Positions 36,581-45,124 of a DNA stretch of 64,000 nucleotides are shown in pieces. Within the stretch, counting starts at the first letter, position 1, and the number at the start of each line of letters is the position of its first letter. Under the pieces are notes generated by a model. It ran no database searches. It was not told the origin of the DNA and saw only the letters and a list, made by a program, of their open reading frames with translations. Made by a program: the position numbers and the translations under genes. The stretch covers positions 55,653-119,652 of the forward strand of contig JAGZEG010000010.1 in NCBI GenBank assembly GCA_018368455.1. Reading direction: 5' to 3'. The DNA is from Coriobacteriia bacterium. GTDB taxonomy: Bacteria; Actinomycetota; Coriobacteriia; Coriobacteriales; UMGS124.

Positions 36581-37123
36581 GTGATCAGTGTGGATATCGA
36601 AGCTCGGAAGCGCGCCCTGGCACCTCGGCTTATCGGACTGTTCGAGAGTTATTGCTGTGAGGGGGCGCCCGGTGCGTCGGCGAGGCCGCCCGCATGTGAA
36701 CTGCCGGCAGGAGTGAGCGCCGAGAGACTGCTTGGACTCGTGAGCGAGGTCCTGGGTGCCGACTTCTCGTTCTTTCGGGCAGGGGAGATGCTTATCTGGG
36801 AAGTTGCCCGACACGAGGGATACACGATTCCCGCTTATCCCATGGCAGGCTGCGGCGATGTGCGAGAGTTTCTCGCTGGCTACGGCGCACGCGATGTTCC
36901 CTCCTGGTACGAGGCTCGCGGTGTATCGCGCGAGATAGTGGCTGACTTTTACGCGTGGTCGTGCATTCTCGTGCGCAGCCGTGACCTCTGGCGTAAGATC
37001 CTCCTGCTCCCAACGGCCGACGTCGAGACTCCCGCGACGCTGATGCCCCATCTGCTGCGAGCCCTGCGCTTTTGCGAGGGAAATGCGGAGGGGACAGGTG
37101 ACCCCACGCTGTTTCGGCTGTGA
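36581..37123 (+). CDS. Hypothetical protein
   Basis: This ORF of 180 codons starts at GTG 36581 after GGGGGT. The product is mixed alpha/beta with several Trp and Cys (for example SWYEARGVSREIVADFYAWS), no signal peptide and no membrane segment. Codon use resembles its neighbours, so it is probably real. No family is recognised. The following 210 bp up to tRNA-Lys show no gene. Confidence 0.55.
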   Translation: MISVDIEARKRALAPRLIGLFESYCCEGAPGASARPPACELPAGVSAERLLGLVSEVLGADFSFFRAGEMLIWEVARHEGYTIPAYPMAGCGDVREFLAGYGARDVPSWYEARGVSREIVADFYAWSCILVRSRDLWRKILLLPTADVETPATLMPHLLRALRFCEGNAEGTGDPTLFRL

Positions 37124-37333
37124 CGCGTGGGACGATGAATGAAGTGAGCGGAGCGGTCATTTGCGTATCGCTCGCTGATCTGTGCGCTGCACCAATATCG
37201 GTGCTTGTTTTGAAACCGTGCTGCTGTGGTGGTGTGGGATGGCTGTCTTCGTATTATGATGACCGGGCGAGAAGATGCCTGTCTTCTTGCAAGTTGTAGC
37301 GTCAGATGTATGCGGATGTCTCGGTGCATACGA

Positions 37334-37409
37334 GGGCCGTTAGCTCAGTTGGTAGAGCAGGGGACTTTTAATCCCAAGGTCGTGGGTTCGACCCCCACAC
37401 GGCCCACCA
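37334..37409 (+). tRNA. tRNA-Lys (anticodon TTT)
   Basis: The cloverleaf is complete: acceptor stem GGGCCGT/ACGGCCC (37334-37340 with 37399-37405), D-loop AGCTCAGTTGGTAGAGC, anticodon loop CTTTTAA giving TTT, T-loop TTCGACC and an encoded CCA. tRNA-Lys 3' ends are frequent integration sites, and the accessory region starts directly downstream. Confidence 0.97.
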
Positions 37410-37793
37410 TTAAAATCACAGGTCAGAGAACTAGAGTCTTTGATTATTTCTATTTTCGCACCAAATCCTACACCAAACTTGAACGGCATCTTCTGAGGTG
37501 CTGGCTTGCGGTGCCGTCGCGAGATGTGCGGAGTGTCTCCTCTCGTTACTTTCGGGTTCGTCCCATTGATGTTCCTCGCTCTTTCCAAAGATCGAGGTAT
37601 TTCGCTTTCCTTCGATCTGGCTGATGAGGTTTCCCAGGGGCCAGGCGCCGCTCCAGGCGCTGCCTTCGGACATGTTGGGATTCCCGTCCATGGAGGGGAT
37701 GCCCTGCTCTTAGATTTGGCCGAACAGACCCGTCCATACTGGCGCAAAAGAGATGAGGGGCCGGCGAAGCTGGTCCCGAGCCCGACGCCGAGC
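37410..37793. other. Gene-free gap between tRNA-Lys and ATPase
   Basis: About 380 bp contain no ORF with recognisable family features. The stretch may be an insertion scar at the tRNA-Lys 3' end; no direct repeat of the tRNA end was found downstream by eye. Confidence 0.3.
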
Positions 37794-39194
37794 TCAGCGA
37801 CTCTCCGGCCACATCTCCCGGATCGAGAGGAAGCGGACGTCCCCGTGAGCCTCCCTGGTGCTCCTCGGCACCTCGTGCTTCGAGAAGACATATAGATGCT
37901 CGGCGACGTACCCCTTGACCAGTGTCCGCTTACCCTCCAATGAGCGGACGACCTCGGAGACGTCGAACTCGCCGCGGTACTTGCACTCGCCAATGAGCAG
38001 CCTCTTGCCCACCTTGTCCGCGGCAAGCACGTCGATGTCGGTCTGCGAGCGGGTCGCCGGGTTCGTCCCCCACCACGAACCGACCGCCGTGGCGGGCAAG
38101 GGGAGCCGCCCCGCCTTTGCCTCCCCGACGAGCCATTCCCCACAGACCCGCTCGAACCTGCGCCCCAGGTACTCGGCGATCTGCGAGTCGGGCAGGGCCG
38201 CCACGATCGCCTCGCCCAAGCCGCTCTCGACGTCGGACACATAAGGCATCACGAAGCGAAACCAGAAGTCGTAGCAAGCGTCGCGCATGCGGTAGAGCCC
38301 GCGCTTGCTCGTCTCGGGATTCTCCCCGAACGGGACCTGACGCTCCAGTATGCCCAGCCTCTCGAGCGTCCTTAGGTAGCGGGGGAGGCTCGTCTGGGCG
38401 ACCCCTGTTCTGTCCGAGATCTCGCTCGGCTTGTTCGCGCCGCCTGCGACGGCGCGAAGGATGGAGTTGTACAGCGCCGGCTCGCCCAGCTCCTGTCTCA
38501 GCAGGCCCATGGGCTCGTCGTACAGGAAACCGGAGGGGTCGAAGTATAGCTGCGCCAGGTTCTCCCTGAGGCCCGCCCCCGGGTCGACCTGTGCGAGGTA
38601 GTAGGGCACGCCGCCGAAGCAGCCGTAGTAACGGAACGCTTCCTGGGCATCGAGCCCGGGCAGCATCTGTCGGGCTTGGGCGAACCCTAGGGGCAGGACC
38701 TGCATCTGTGCAGTGCGCCGCCCGTACAGCGGGCTCTTGCGGCCGAGCACTCTGCTCTCCATGAAGCCCTGGTCGCTCCCGCACAGGACGAGGAAAGCCC
38801 GGGTGTCCTTGAACCCGTGGTCGATGGCTACCTGGAGCGCGGAGGGCAGCGCCTCGTTGCGCTGCGCCGCGTAGGGGAACTCGTCGAACACGAAGACGAG
38901 CGGCTCCTCGGCGGCGCGGGACGCGAGGTAGCCGAACGCCTGCGCCCACGACTCGAACGGCCCCGTCGGGGGGAGCCCGAAGAACTCCTGGATCTTCCTC
39001 GAGAGGTCGGAGAGGTTGTTCTTGTCGCTCTGTTCGAGAGCTGTGAAGTACAGCGCTCGCTTGCCCCTGGCGAACTCGGTGATGAGCGCCGTCTTGCCCA
39101 CGCGGCGTCGCCCGTACACTACGACCATCTGGAAGGCCTCCTTGGCGTACAGCCGCTCGAGCCTGTCCAGTTCCGCCTCCCTGCCGATGAACAT
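37794..39194 (-). CDS. AAA ATPase with DUF234 nuclease-like domain
   Basis: The 466-aa protein begins MFIGREAELDRLERLY and has Walker A VVYGRRRVGKTALI and Walker B LVFVFDEFPYA, then a winged helix (KPSEISDRTGVAQTSLPRYLRTLERLGILE). Its C-terminal DUF234 part has the PD-(D/E)xK-like pattern QTDIDVLAADKVGKRLLIGECKYRG. This family is widespread in bacteria and archaea, often in defence or mobile regions; its action is not settled. A palindrome lies directly upstream at 39221. It is the first gene of the accessory block after tRNA-Lys. Confidence 0.85.
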   Translation of the reverse strand: MFIGREAELDRLERLYAKEAFQMVVVYGRRRVGKTALITEFARGKRALYFTALEQSDKNNLSDLSRKIQEFFGLPPTGPFESWAQAFGYLASRAAEEPLVFVFDEFPYAAQRNEALPSALQVAIDHGFKDTRAFLVLCGSDQGFMESRVLGRKSPLYGRRTAQMQVLPLGFAQARQMLPGLDAQEAFRYYGCFGGVPYYLAQVDPGAGLRENLAQLYFDPSGFLYDEPMGLLRQELGEPALYNSILRAVAGGANKPSEISDRTGVAQTSLPRYLRTLERLGILERQVPFGENPETSKRGLYRMRDACYDFWFRFVMPYVSDVESGLGEAIVAALPDSQIAEYLGRRFERVCGEWLVGEAKAGRLPLPATAVGSWWGTNPATRSQTDIDVLAADKVGKRLLIGECKYRGEFDVSEVVRSLEGKRTLVKGYVAEHLYVFSKHEVPRSTREAHGDVRFLSIREMWPESR

Positions 39195-39220
39195 GATACC
39201 TCCAAGGTTATGCGTTCATG

Positions 39221-39242
39221 CATTATGTATAGATGCATAATG
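39221..39242. promoter_or_regulatory. Palindrome upstream of ATPase gene
   Basis: CATTATGTAT-AG-ATGCATAATG forms a 10-2-10 inverted repeat with one mismatch, 27 bp upstream of the ATPase start on the minus strand. It is probably an operator overlapping the promoter. Confidence 0.5.
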
Positions 39243-39401
39243 ATAAAGCATCGTATCCACGAGAGCCAGGCCCCGGGGCCGTCCTTGGTTGCTCCCCGAC
39301 GTTTTCGCGACAACGTCGCAGGCGCCTGCTTTCTTGCTGTAATTCATGATGGCTTCCGCACTGCTCTAGCATGGTGATACTTAGGAAAAAGAGGACTATA
39401 G

Positions 39402-39454
39402 TTGGTAAGCTACTTGGGAACTTGGACACGCCAACTACTCGAGTAGCTTACCAA
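39402..39454. promoter_or_regulatory. Long inverted repeat, putative operator
   Basis: A perfect 13-bp inverted repeat (TTGGTAAGCTACT at 39402-39414 and its complement at 39442-39454) is separated by 27 nt. A second, local 12-bp palindrome CTACTCGAGTAG (39435-39446) overlaps the right arm. The repeat sits just upstream of the AlbA_2-domain gene, following a TATAGT -10-like hexamer at about 39397. It fits an autoregulatory operator or an RNA hairpin. Confidence 0.55.
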
Positions 39455-39476
39455 GTGGATGCTCTCGGGAGGCTGC

Positions 39477-40092
39477 ATGATCGCGATCGCAACTGACGAG
39501 GAGCTTGCCCGCGCGATCGAACGCATGAGGGTCGCCCATACCGACCTTATGGAATACGAGCTCAAGTCGGCGGCTGGCGGTTTTCCGAAGGAGGTGGCCG
39601 AGACCGTTTCCGCGTTTTCGAACAGCGGGGGCGGGACTATTATCTTCGGCATCAGAGAGTCGCGTGGCTTCCACCCTGAGGCCGGCTTCGACCCAAAGGC
39701 GACCCAGGCGAACTGCGCCCAGGTCGCGCGGGAGGGCGTCGAACCCCTGGTCCAGGCAGACATACGCGTCCTGTCGTTTGAGGGCGCTCCTGTTGTTGTC
39801 GTGAACGTGCCGGACGCCTCCTCGCGCCAGAAGCCCTGCTACGTGCGAAAGTATGGCCAGCGCGGCGGATCGTTCATCCGAACGGGTGACGGCGATCATC
39901 GCATGACGCCCTATGAGGTGGATCGCTTCATCGAGAACCAGCGGTCGCGCAGCTCGGCAGGCGCGGGGGCACGGCGTCGCGCAGCCAGTTCCTCGCCCGC
40001 TACATAAGAGACCTACTCGAACAGGGTCTTATCGAGGGCATTGGCTCGTTGAGCAGTCCTAAGCGGAGATATCGCCTCACGAGCAGCCGCTA
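39477..40092 (+). pseudogene. AlbA_2 (Schlafen-type) domain regulator, frameshifted
   Basis: From ATG 39477 (GGGAGG box) the frame encodes an AlbA_2 domain: MEYELKSAAGGFPKEVAETV, then AFSNSGGGTIIFGI, and YVRKYGQRGGSFIRTGDGDH. Such proteins are ATP-binding/DNA-binding regulators, normally about 400-500 aa. After about residue 160 the frame turns to low-quality sequence and stops at 40007, while another frame from about 39968 to the stop at 40092 encodes a typical family C-terminal winged helix (SQFLARYIRDLLEQGLIEG, RRYRLTSSR). The gene has therefore lost its middle and shifted frame. A remaining DNA-binding stub is possible. Confidence 0.75.
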
Positions 40093-40197
40093 GCCGATGG
40101 GGCGATCGTGCTCTGGCCGAGGCCTAGGGGCCTGCGCTATCGTCGGCTTAGACCGCCGTAGCCCGTGCTTCTACTGCGTACAGAGAGGGGCGCAGCG

Positions 40198-43100
40198 ATG
40201 ACTATCACCCAGGAGGTTCCCCAACTTTCAAAAGCCGCCCAATCTCTTTGGGGAAAGTCCGACTACGGGGAGGAGCGAGAATGGCTTCCCCTCTTCATGC
40301 ACATATACGACTCGAAATGCGTCGCTGAACGGCTTTGGGATACGTGGGTCCCGGACAGCACGCAATCGACTATCAGGAGGGGTCTCGGGCCCCACGCCGC
40401 TTTTGCTCGTCAGTTGTTCGTTTTTCTCGCATCTATCCACGATCTCGGAAAGGCGACTCCCTGCTTTCAGACCATGCCGTGTCATCGGAATTTCGCCGGG
40501 GCTTATGCGGGCCCCAAGTGGAAGGTGGAGAAAGCGGGCCTTGCCCTACCTCCGTCGAGTTCCAAACATGCGCCGGGGCATCCTGTTGCCGGACAGGTAA
40601 TCCTGCAAAGGATTCTGGCCGAGCATGGCGTTCCAGGAAGGGCACGCTCTTTGACGAGCATCCTCGGCAGCCATCATGGATCCCCACCCGAAAAGCTTAG
40701 AGTGTCCGAGGCTGAGAGTGATTATCCAACCGATCTGGGGCAGAGCGATGCCAACTGGAAGGCCGTACAAAACGAGCTCGTAGAGTATGCGATTGCTATC
40801 TCTGGCCTGCCGTCGGATACCTTAGTATCGATTGCCAGCATGTTCTTGCCGCCGCAGATAACGTGCCTTCTCGCTGGTCTTGTGATCGTGGTCGATTGGA
40901 TGGCGAGCGATCAGGATGCCTTCCCCTTGCTCGCCATTCAGGACGGGGAGGGTCTGTCCTCCTTTGTCAGGGAGGGCCGGCTCGACGAGGCTGCGTTGTC
41001 GAGGCGCTTCGAGGAAGCCTGGGCTTCCATAGACATCCTTCCGTGTTGGCGTGGCCGCCCGTTGGCGGGCGATGTCTCGAGCGCCCTCTATGCCCAGCGT
41101 TTTTCCTTTCCTGCGAACGCAAGTCCTCGTCCCATGCAACGGGCTGTCTTAGACATCGCTCAAAAGCTGAGCGATCCCGGGTTGATGATTATCGAGGCCC
41201 CCATGGGGGAGGGAAAAACAGAGGCTGCACTTGCGGCTGCGGAAGTGTTCGCAAGGACGTCGGGCTGCGGTGGCGCGTGCATTGCTCTGCCTACGATGGC
41301 GACAACCGATGCCATGTTTAGCCGGGTGCACGCATGGCTGCAGCACCTTCCCCAAGCAAACGGAGGGCCCGACCACAGCATATATCTCGCTCATGGGAAG
41401 GCGCGGCTTAACGAGGAGTATCGGGGTATCGCGCACGGCAGCTCGTTTTCGGCAATTGGGCAGGACATTCGAGAGAAGGCCGAGAGTCCAGAAGCCGTTG
41501 TCTGCGATTGGATGTACGGCAGAAAGCGCGGGGTGCTCGCCAACTTCGTCGTGTGCACCATCGACCAGGTGCTCATGAGCGCCCTCCAAATGAAGCACCT
41601 GGCGCTTCGCCAGCTGGCTTTGGCGAACAAGGTTGTCATCATCGACGAGTGCCATGCATATGACGCGTACATGAGAGAGTATCTCCGCGTTGCACTTGAG
41701 TGGATGGGGAGCTGGCGCACGCCGGTGATCCTTCTCTCGGCAACACTTCCCGAAGCTCAGCGAGAGGAGATGGCGCGGTCTTATCTGAAAGGATGGCGAG
41801 CCGAGGCGGGGAGCAAGGAGGGCGGCAGCAAACTTAGCCTTGGCAGGAGACGGCCTCCCGATGCAGTCCCGCCGAAACGTCGGCAGGAAATAGATATTCC
41901 AAAGGCTCCCGAATCGGCCTACCCTCTCGTCGCGTATACGAATGGCTCTACTCTCGACTACCTTGCCATCGCGCCATCTTCGCGGAGGCTTACGGCAGAA
42001 GTCGCTCTGATCGCCGACGATGCAGATTTGCTCGTCGGGCTTCTGGGCAAGCAGCTTGAGGGCGGAGGTTGCGCCGGCGTTGTCTGCGACACCGTGGGCC
42101 GTGCACAAGAGGCGGCAACGGTTTTGCGTGCCGCGTTTGGCCAGGACAGGGTGTCCCTGACACACGCGAGATTCACTGACATAGACCGCATGGAAAACGA
42201 GCAGGCCATCCGTGCCATCTTGGGGCCTGACGCAACGAGAGCAAACGGCCGTCGGCCGGATCTGCACATTGTGGTGGGCACTCAGGTGCTCGAGCAGTCG
42301 CTCGACCTGGACTTCGACGTCCTGGTGACAGATGTTGCGCCAACTGACCTCTTGTTCCAGCGGCTTGGTCGTGTCCATCGACATGCCCGGGATGATCGGC
42401 CCGCTGGCTTACAGAATGCCCGATGCTTTGTGCGGGGAATTGAGAGCTGGGAAGAAGGCGGCCCCAGGTTCGTGCCGGCGATTGCCAGGGTGTATGAACG
42501 AGCGTCACTCCTGGAAGCTCTCTCGGTTATGGGCCTCCGCAATGAAGGCGCGACTGTCCAGCTGACGCTGCCGACTGACATCTCGCGCATGGTGCGCCAA
42601 GCGTACGGGGAAGAAACTGCCGCGGATATGCCGCCGACATGGCGAGAGACGTATGACCGTGCGTGCGAGGATCGTAGCCGCCATATCGAAGAGAAGCGTC
42701 GGCGCGCCTCATTTTGTCTCCTGCGTTCTGTTGCGGACATGTGCCGCAACGAGGACACACTGGTCGGCATGTACAACGGCAGGCGTAGCGAGGGCCAGTC
42801 AGCGATGGCGGGCGGCGATTACGACAGTGGGCCTCGTGCCGTGAGAGATACTCAGGAAACGCTGGAGGTCGTTGTTCTTAGGCGTGGCGAGGCCGGCATT
42901 CGCCTGTTGCCGTGGATTGGAGACGAAGCCGGCGGTGTCGAGCTTGGTGCGGAGCTTACGACGAATCTGTGCCCGAGCGATGCCGTCGCAAAGGTGGCCG
43001 CCCAGTCTGTGGTGAGGCTGCCCCTATCTGTGTGCCCGCCTACCAGGATAGAGAGCGTTATCCGGGAGCTCGAGAGGGAGGATGGTCCCTACGTCGGCGC

Positions 43101-43239
43101 CTGGCAGGAGTCGCCATGGCTGGCCGGCCAGCTCGTGCTCTTCTTTGAGGAGGACGCTACGGGGGCTCTCGTGGCGCACCTTGATGGCCGATGCCTGACG
43201 TACTCCAGGGAAATGGGTCTTCAAACGAAAAGCTTTTAG
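40198..43239 (+). CDS. cas3: CRISPR-associated nuclease/helicase Cas3 (type I-E)
   Basis: Cas3 is recruited by Cascade to degrade the target DNA. The N-terminal HD nuclease domain shows FLASIHDLGKATPCFQ (about residue 80) and ILGSHHG. The helicase has Walker A EAPMGEGKTEAALAAAE (about 330), the DExH box VVIIDECHAYDAYM (about 480), VILLSATLP and the arginine-finger region QRLGRVHRHAR. The length of 1013 aa is typical. The ATG at 40198 follows GAGAGGGG. It is separated from the Cascade genes by 178 bp holding its own regulatory elements, so it may be expressed independently. Confidence 0.96.
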   Translation: MTITQEVPQLSKAAQSLWGKSDYGEEREWLPLFMHIYDSKCVAERLWDTWVPDSTQSTIRRGLGPHAAFARQLFVFLASIHDLGKATPCFQTMPCHRNFAGAYAGPKWKVEKAGLALPPSSSKHAPGHPVAGQVILQRILAEHGVPGRARSLTSILGSHHGSPPEKLRVSEAESDYPTDLGQSDANWKAVQNELVEYAIAISGLPSDTLVSIASMFLPPQITCLLAGLVIVVDWMASDQDAFPLLAIQDGEGLSSFVREGRLDEAALSRRFEEAWASIDILPCWRGRPLAGDVSSALYAQRFSFPANASPRPMQRAVLDIAQKLSDPGLMIIEAPMGEGKTEAALAAAEVFARTSGCGGACIALPTMATTDAMFSRVHAWLQHLPQANGGPDHSIYLAHGKARLNEEYRGIAHGSSFSAIGQDIREKAESPEAVVCDWMYGRKRGVLANFVVCTIDQVLMSALQMKHLALRQLALANKVVIIDECHAYDAYMREYLRVALEWMGSWRTPVILLSATLPEAQREEMARSYLKGWRAEAGSKEGGSKLSLGRRRPPDAVPPKRRQEIDIPKAPESAYPLVAYTNGSTLDYLAIAPSSRRLTAEVALIADDADLLVGLLGKQLEGGGCAGVVCDTVGRAQEAATVLRAAFGQDRVSLTHARFTDIDRMENEQAIRAILGPDATRANGRRPDLHIVVGTQVLEQSLDLDFDVLVTDVAPTDLLFQRLGRVHRHARDDRPAGLQNARCFVRGIESWEEGGPRFVPAIARVYERASLLEALSVMGLRNEGATVQLTLPTDISRMVRQAYGEETAADMPPTWRETYDRACEDRSRHIEEKRRRASFCLLRSVADMCRNEDTLVGMYNGRRSEGQSAMAGGDYDSGPRAVRDTQETLEVVVLRRGEAGIRLLPWIGDEAGGVELGAELTTNLCPSDAVAKVAAQSVVRLPLSVCPPTRIESVIRELEREDGPYVGAWQESPWLAGQLVLFFEEDATGALVAHLDGRCLTYSREMGLQTKSF

Positions 43240-43261
43240 TACAAACACGTTCAAAAAGTTG

Positions 43262-43323
43262 TATACTCCGAGTTGTCCCGACGGCTTTGATGTTGGGTTG
43301 GTCCTGTGTTAGTACTTACTAAC
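43262..43323 (+). promoter_or_regulatory. Cascade operon promoter region with palindrome
   Basis: A TATACT -10-like hexamer at 43262-43267 follows cas3; its -35 is poor. Further down a perfect palindrome GTTAGT-ACTT-ACTAAC (43308-43323) directly precedes the CRISPR-like hairpin. The palindrome looks like an operator for a dimeric repressor of the cas8e-cas2 operon. Confidence 0.45.
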
Positions 43324-43326
43324 AAT

Positions 43327-43355
43327 ATGCTCCCCACATACGTGGGGTTTGAAAG
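43327..43355 (+). repeat. Solitary degenerate CRISPR repeat (psi-repeat)
   Basis: The 29 bp align with the array repeat at 16 of the first 21 positions. The stem is changed from CCCCGC/GCGGGG to CCCCAC/GTGGGG, a paired change that keeps base pairing, while the 3' handle (TTTGAAAG) differs. It lies in the leader of the Cascade operon, 62 bp before cas8e, and is followed by a second small hairpin (TTGAGA-8-TCTCAA, 43371-43390). Cas6e could process a crRNA-like molecule from it. Single repeats of this sort guide autorepression of cas genes in other type I systems; that role is inferred here. Confidence 0.65.
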
Positions 43356-43417
43356 AAAGATGACCGCACCTTGAGAACCGAATATCTCAACACCTTCGAC
43401 TCATTGAGGAGGTTGAA

Positions 43418-45124
43418 ATGAATGATATGGCTCAACCGAGCTTTAACCTCTTGACGAACCCATGGATCCCTGTTGTGGGCCTTTCTGGGGAAACGGCGGA
43501 GGTGTCGCTACTTACGCTCTTCAGAGACGCCCATCGCATACGTCGGGTTATTGGCGACATTCCCCAGCTTGAGCTGCCCCTCATCAGGCTGTGTGTCGCG
43601 ACCATGTACCGGGCGTTTGCCGGCAGCTTCGAAGAGGAGCTTCGACGGAGTGAAATGCGCGAAGCGTGGAGAGACCTTTGGCTGAAGGGCTCGTTTCCGA
43701 TGGAAGCTCTCGAGGACTATTTGGGTGAGTATCGGGACGGCTTTGACCTGTTCGGCGCGCGCCCCTTCTTTCAGGTGCCGGGACTTGCCTACAGCTCGAA
43801 AGACAAGGAGTTCGATCCAATCCGTGAGCTAATCGCCGACGTTCCCAAGGATGCGAAGTACTTGTTTTCCATGCGAGCTCGCAATGCACCGGGGGACATC
43901 GGCTATGCGGAGGCTGCGCGCTGGCTTCTCTTCTTCCAGTCGTACGACTGCGCAGGGATAAAGACGCCTGTGGTTGGCAACTCCTCAGCCAGAAATGGTA
44001 AGGTCTACCCGCCCAAGGGCTACCCAGGGATGGGGTGGCTCGGCTCGATCGGTGGTGTCTTTCTCGAGGGCAACAACCTGTTCGAGACGCTCATGATGAA
44101 CTTCGTCATGTATGACACGGCGTTTCCGGACAGGGCGCTCTTCGAAAATGAGCATGATTCTGCTCCATGGGAGAGGTCCGCGCCAACGGCGGACTGCGAG
44201 ATTAAAATTCCCCAGGGTCCCGCTCAGATGCTGACGTGGCAAAGCAGGCGTGCTAGGCTCGTGGCGAGTGAGGCTCCCGGGCAGGTCAAAGGGGTTATCG
44301 GGTGCTACGGCGATGTACTGCATCCCACGGAGGCACCAGGATGGGAGACGATGACATCCTGGCGTCCAAGTGCGCAGCAGCAGAAGGCTCTGGGGACTTC
44401 AACGATGCCCCTGATGCCCAAAACGCATGTGTGTGGTCGGGCGCTTTGGCGCGGACTGTCGGCGTTGCTCAGCAAGGGAAAGGGCGCTGATGGTGATTGC
44501 CGACCGGGTGTGATCCGCTGGCTGGAAGAGCTGCGGTACGAGGAAGTAGAAGGCGTTCCCGATGTTGTTGCCATCCACGCTCAGGGAGTCGAATACGGGG
44601 CTCAGAGCAGCGTTATCACCAACGCACTCGATGACCGTCTCGACCTCGGCTCTGCCATGATGAGAAGCGATTCCGAAGCGACGACCCAAACTATCGCGCT
44701 GGTGGCCCAGACGGAGCAGGCAGTCTCCCGCCTCGCAACGTTCGTGCGCGAAGTCGAGCGCATCAAGGGCGATGCTCGCGGTGACAGGGACAGCCAGACA
44801 GGGCGAATGTCCGACGACGTCAGGGAGCGCGCGTATGCGGAGCTCGACGAGCTGTTTAGGAGCAAGATCGCAGGTTTTTCGACGGATGAGCCGGTAGTCG
44901 AGTATTGCAACGCGTGGTATGACGAGACGCATCGGGTCCTGCTACGACTGGCTCGGAGTTACCTGGCAGACGCGGGTCCGCAGCCGTTTGCGCGGCGAAA
45001 GGTGTACACGAACGCCACATACTCGGCTGCCGAGGCCTTCTCGAGATTGAGCTTCAGCCTAAACGAGCTCCTGGGGAGCATCGGGGCTCCTCGAAAAAAG
45101 GAGGGAGTGAGCGACGATGCCTGA
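43418..45124 (+). CDS. cas8e: Type I-E Cascade large subunit Cas8e (Cse1/CasA)
   Basis: Cas8e recognises the PAM and helps recruit Cas3. The N-terminal FNLLTNPWIPVVGLSG is the hallmark of Cse1, as are the internal segments GARPFFQVPG and LLFFQSYDCAGIKTPV and the later GNNLFETLMMNFV. The 568 aa are within the usual range. A GAGGAGG box precedes ATG 43418. It overlaps cse2 by 8 bp and opens the Cascade operon. Confidence 0.95.
   Translation: MNDMAQPSFNLLTNPWIPVVGLSGETAEVSLLTLFRDAHRIRRVIGDIPQLELPLIRLCVATMYRAFAGSFEEELRRSEMREAWRDLWLKGSFPMEALEDYLGEYRDGFDLFGARPFFQVPGLAYSSKDKEFDPIRELIADVPKDAKYLFSMRARNAPGDIGYAEAARWLLFFQSYDCAGIKTPVVGNSSARNGKVYPPKGYPGMGWLGSIGGVFLEGNNLFETLMMNFVMYDTAFPDRALFENEHDSAPWERSAPTADCEIKIPQGPAQMLTWQSRRARLVASEAPGQVKGVIGCYGDVLHPTEAPGWETMTSWRPSAQQQKALGTSTMPLMPKTHVCGRALWRGLSALLSKGKGADGDCRPGVIRWLEELRYEEVEGVPDVVAIHAQGVEYGAQSSVITNALDDRLDLGSAMMRSDSEATTQTIALVAQTEQAVSRLATFVREVERIKGDARGDRDSQTGRMSDDVRERAYAELDELFRSKIAGFSTDEPVVEYCNAWYDETHRVLLRLARSYLADAGPQPFARRKVYTNATYSAAEAFSRLSFSLNELLGSIGAPRKKEGVSDDA

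Noticed and set aside
37340..38242. Minus-strand frame ending in GGRTHDLGIKSPLLYQLS
   Set aside because: This peptide is the antisense reading of the tRNA-Lys gene, a well-known false protein.
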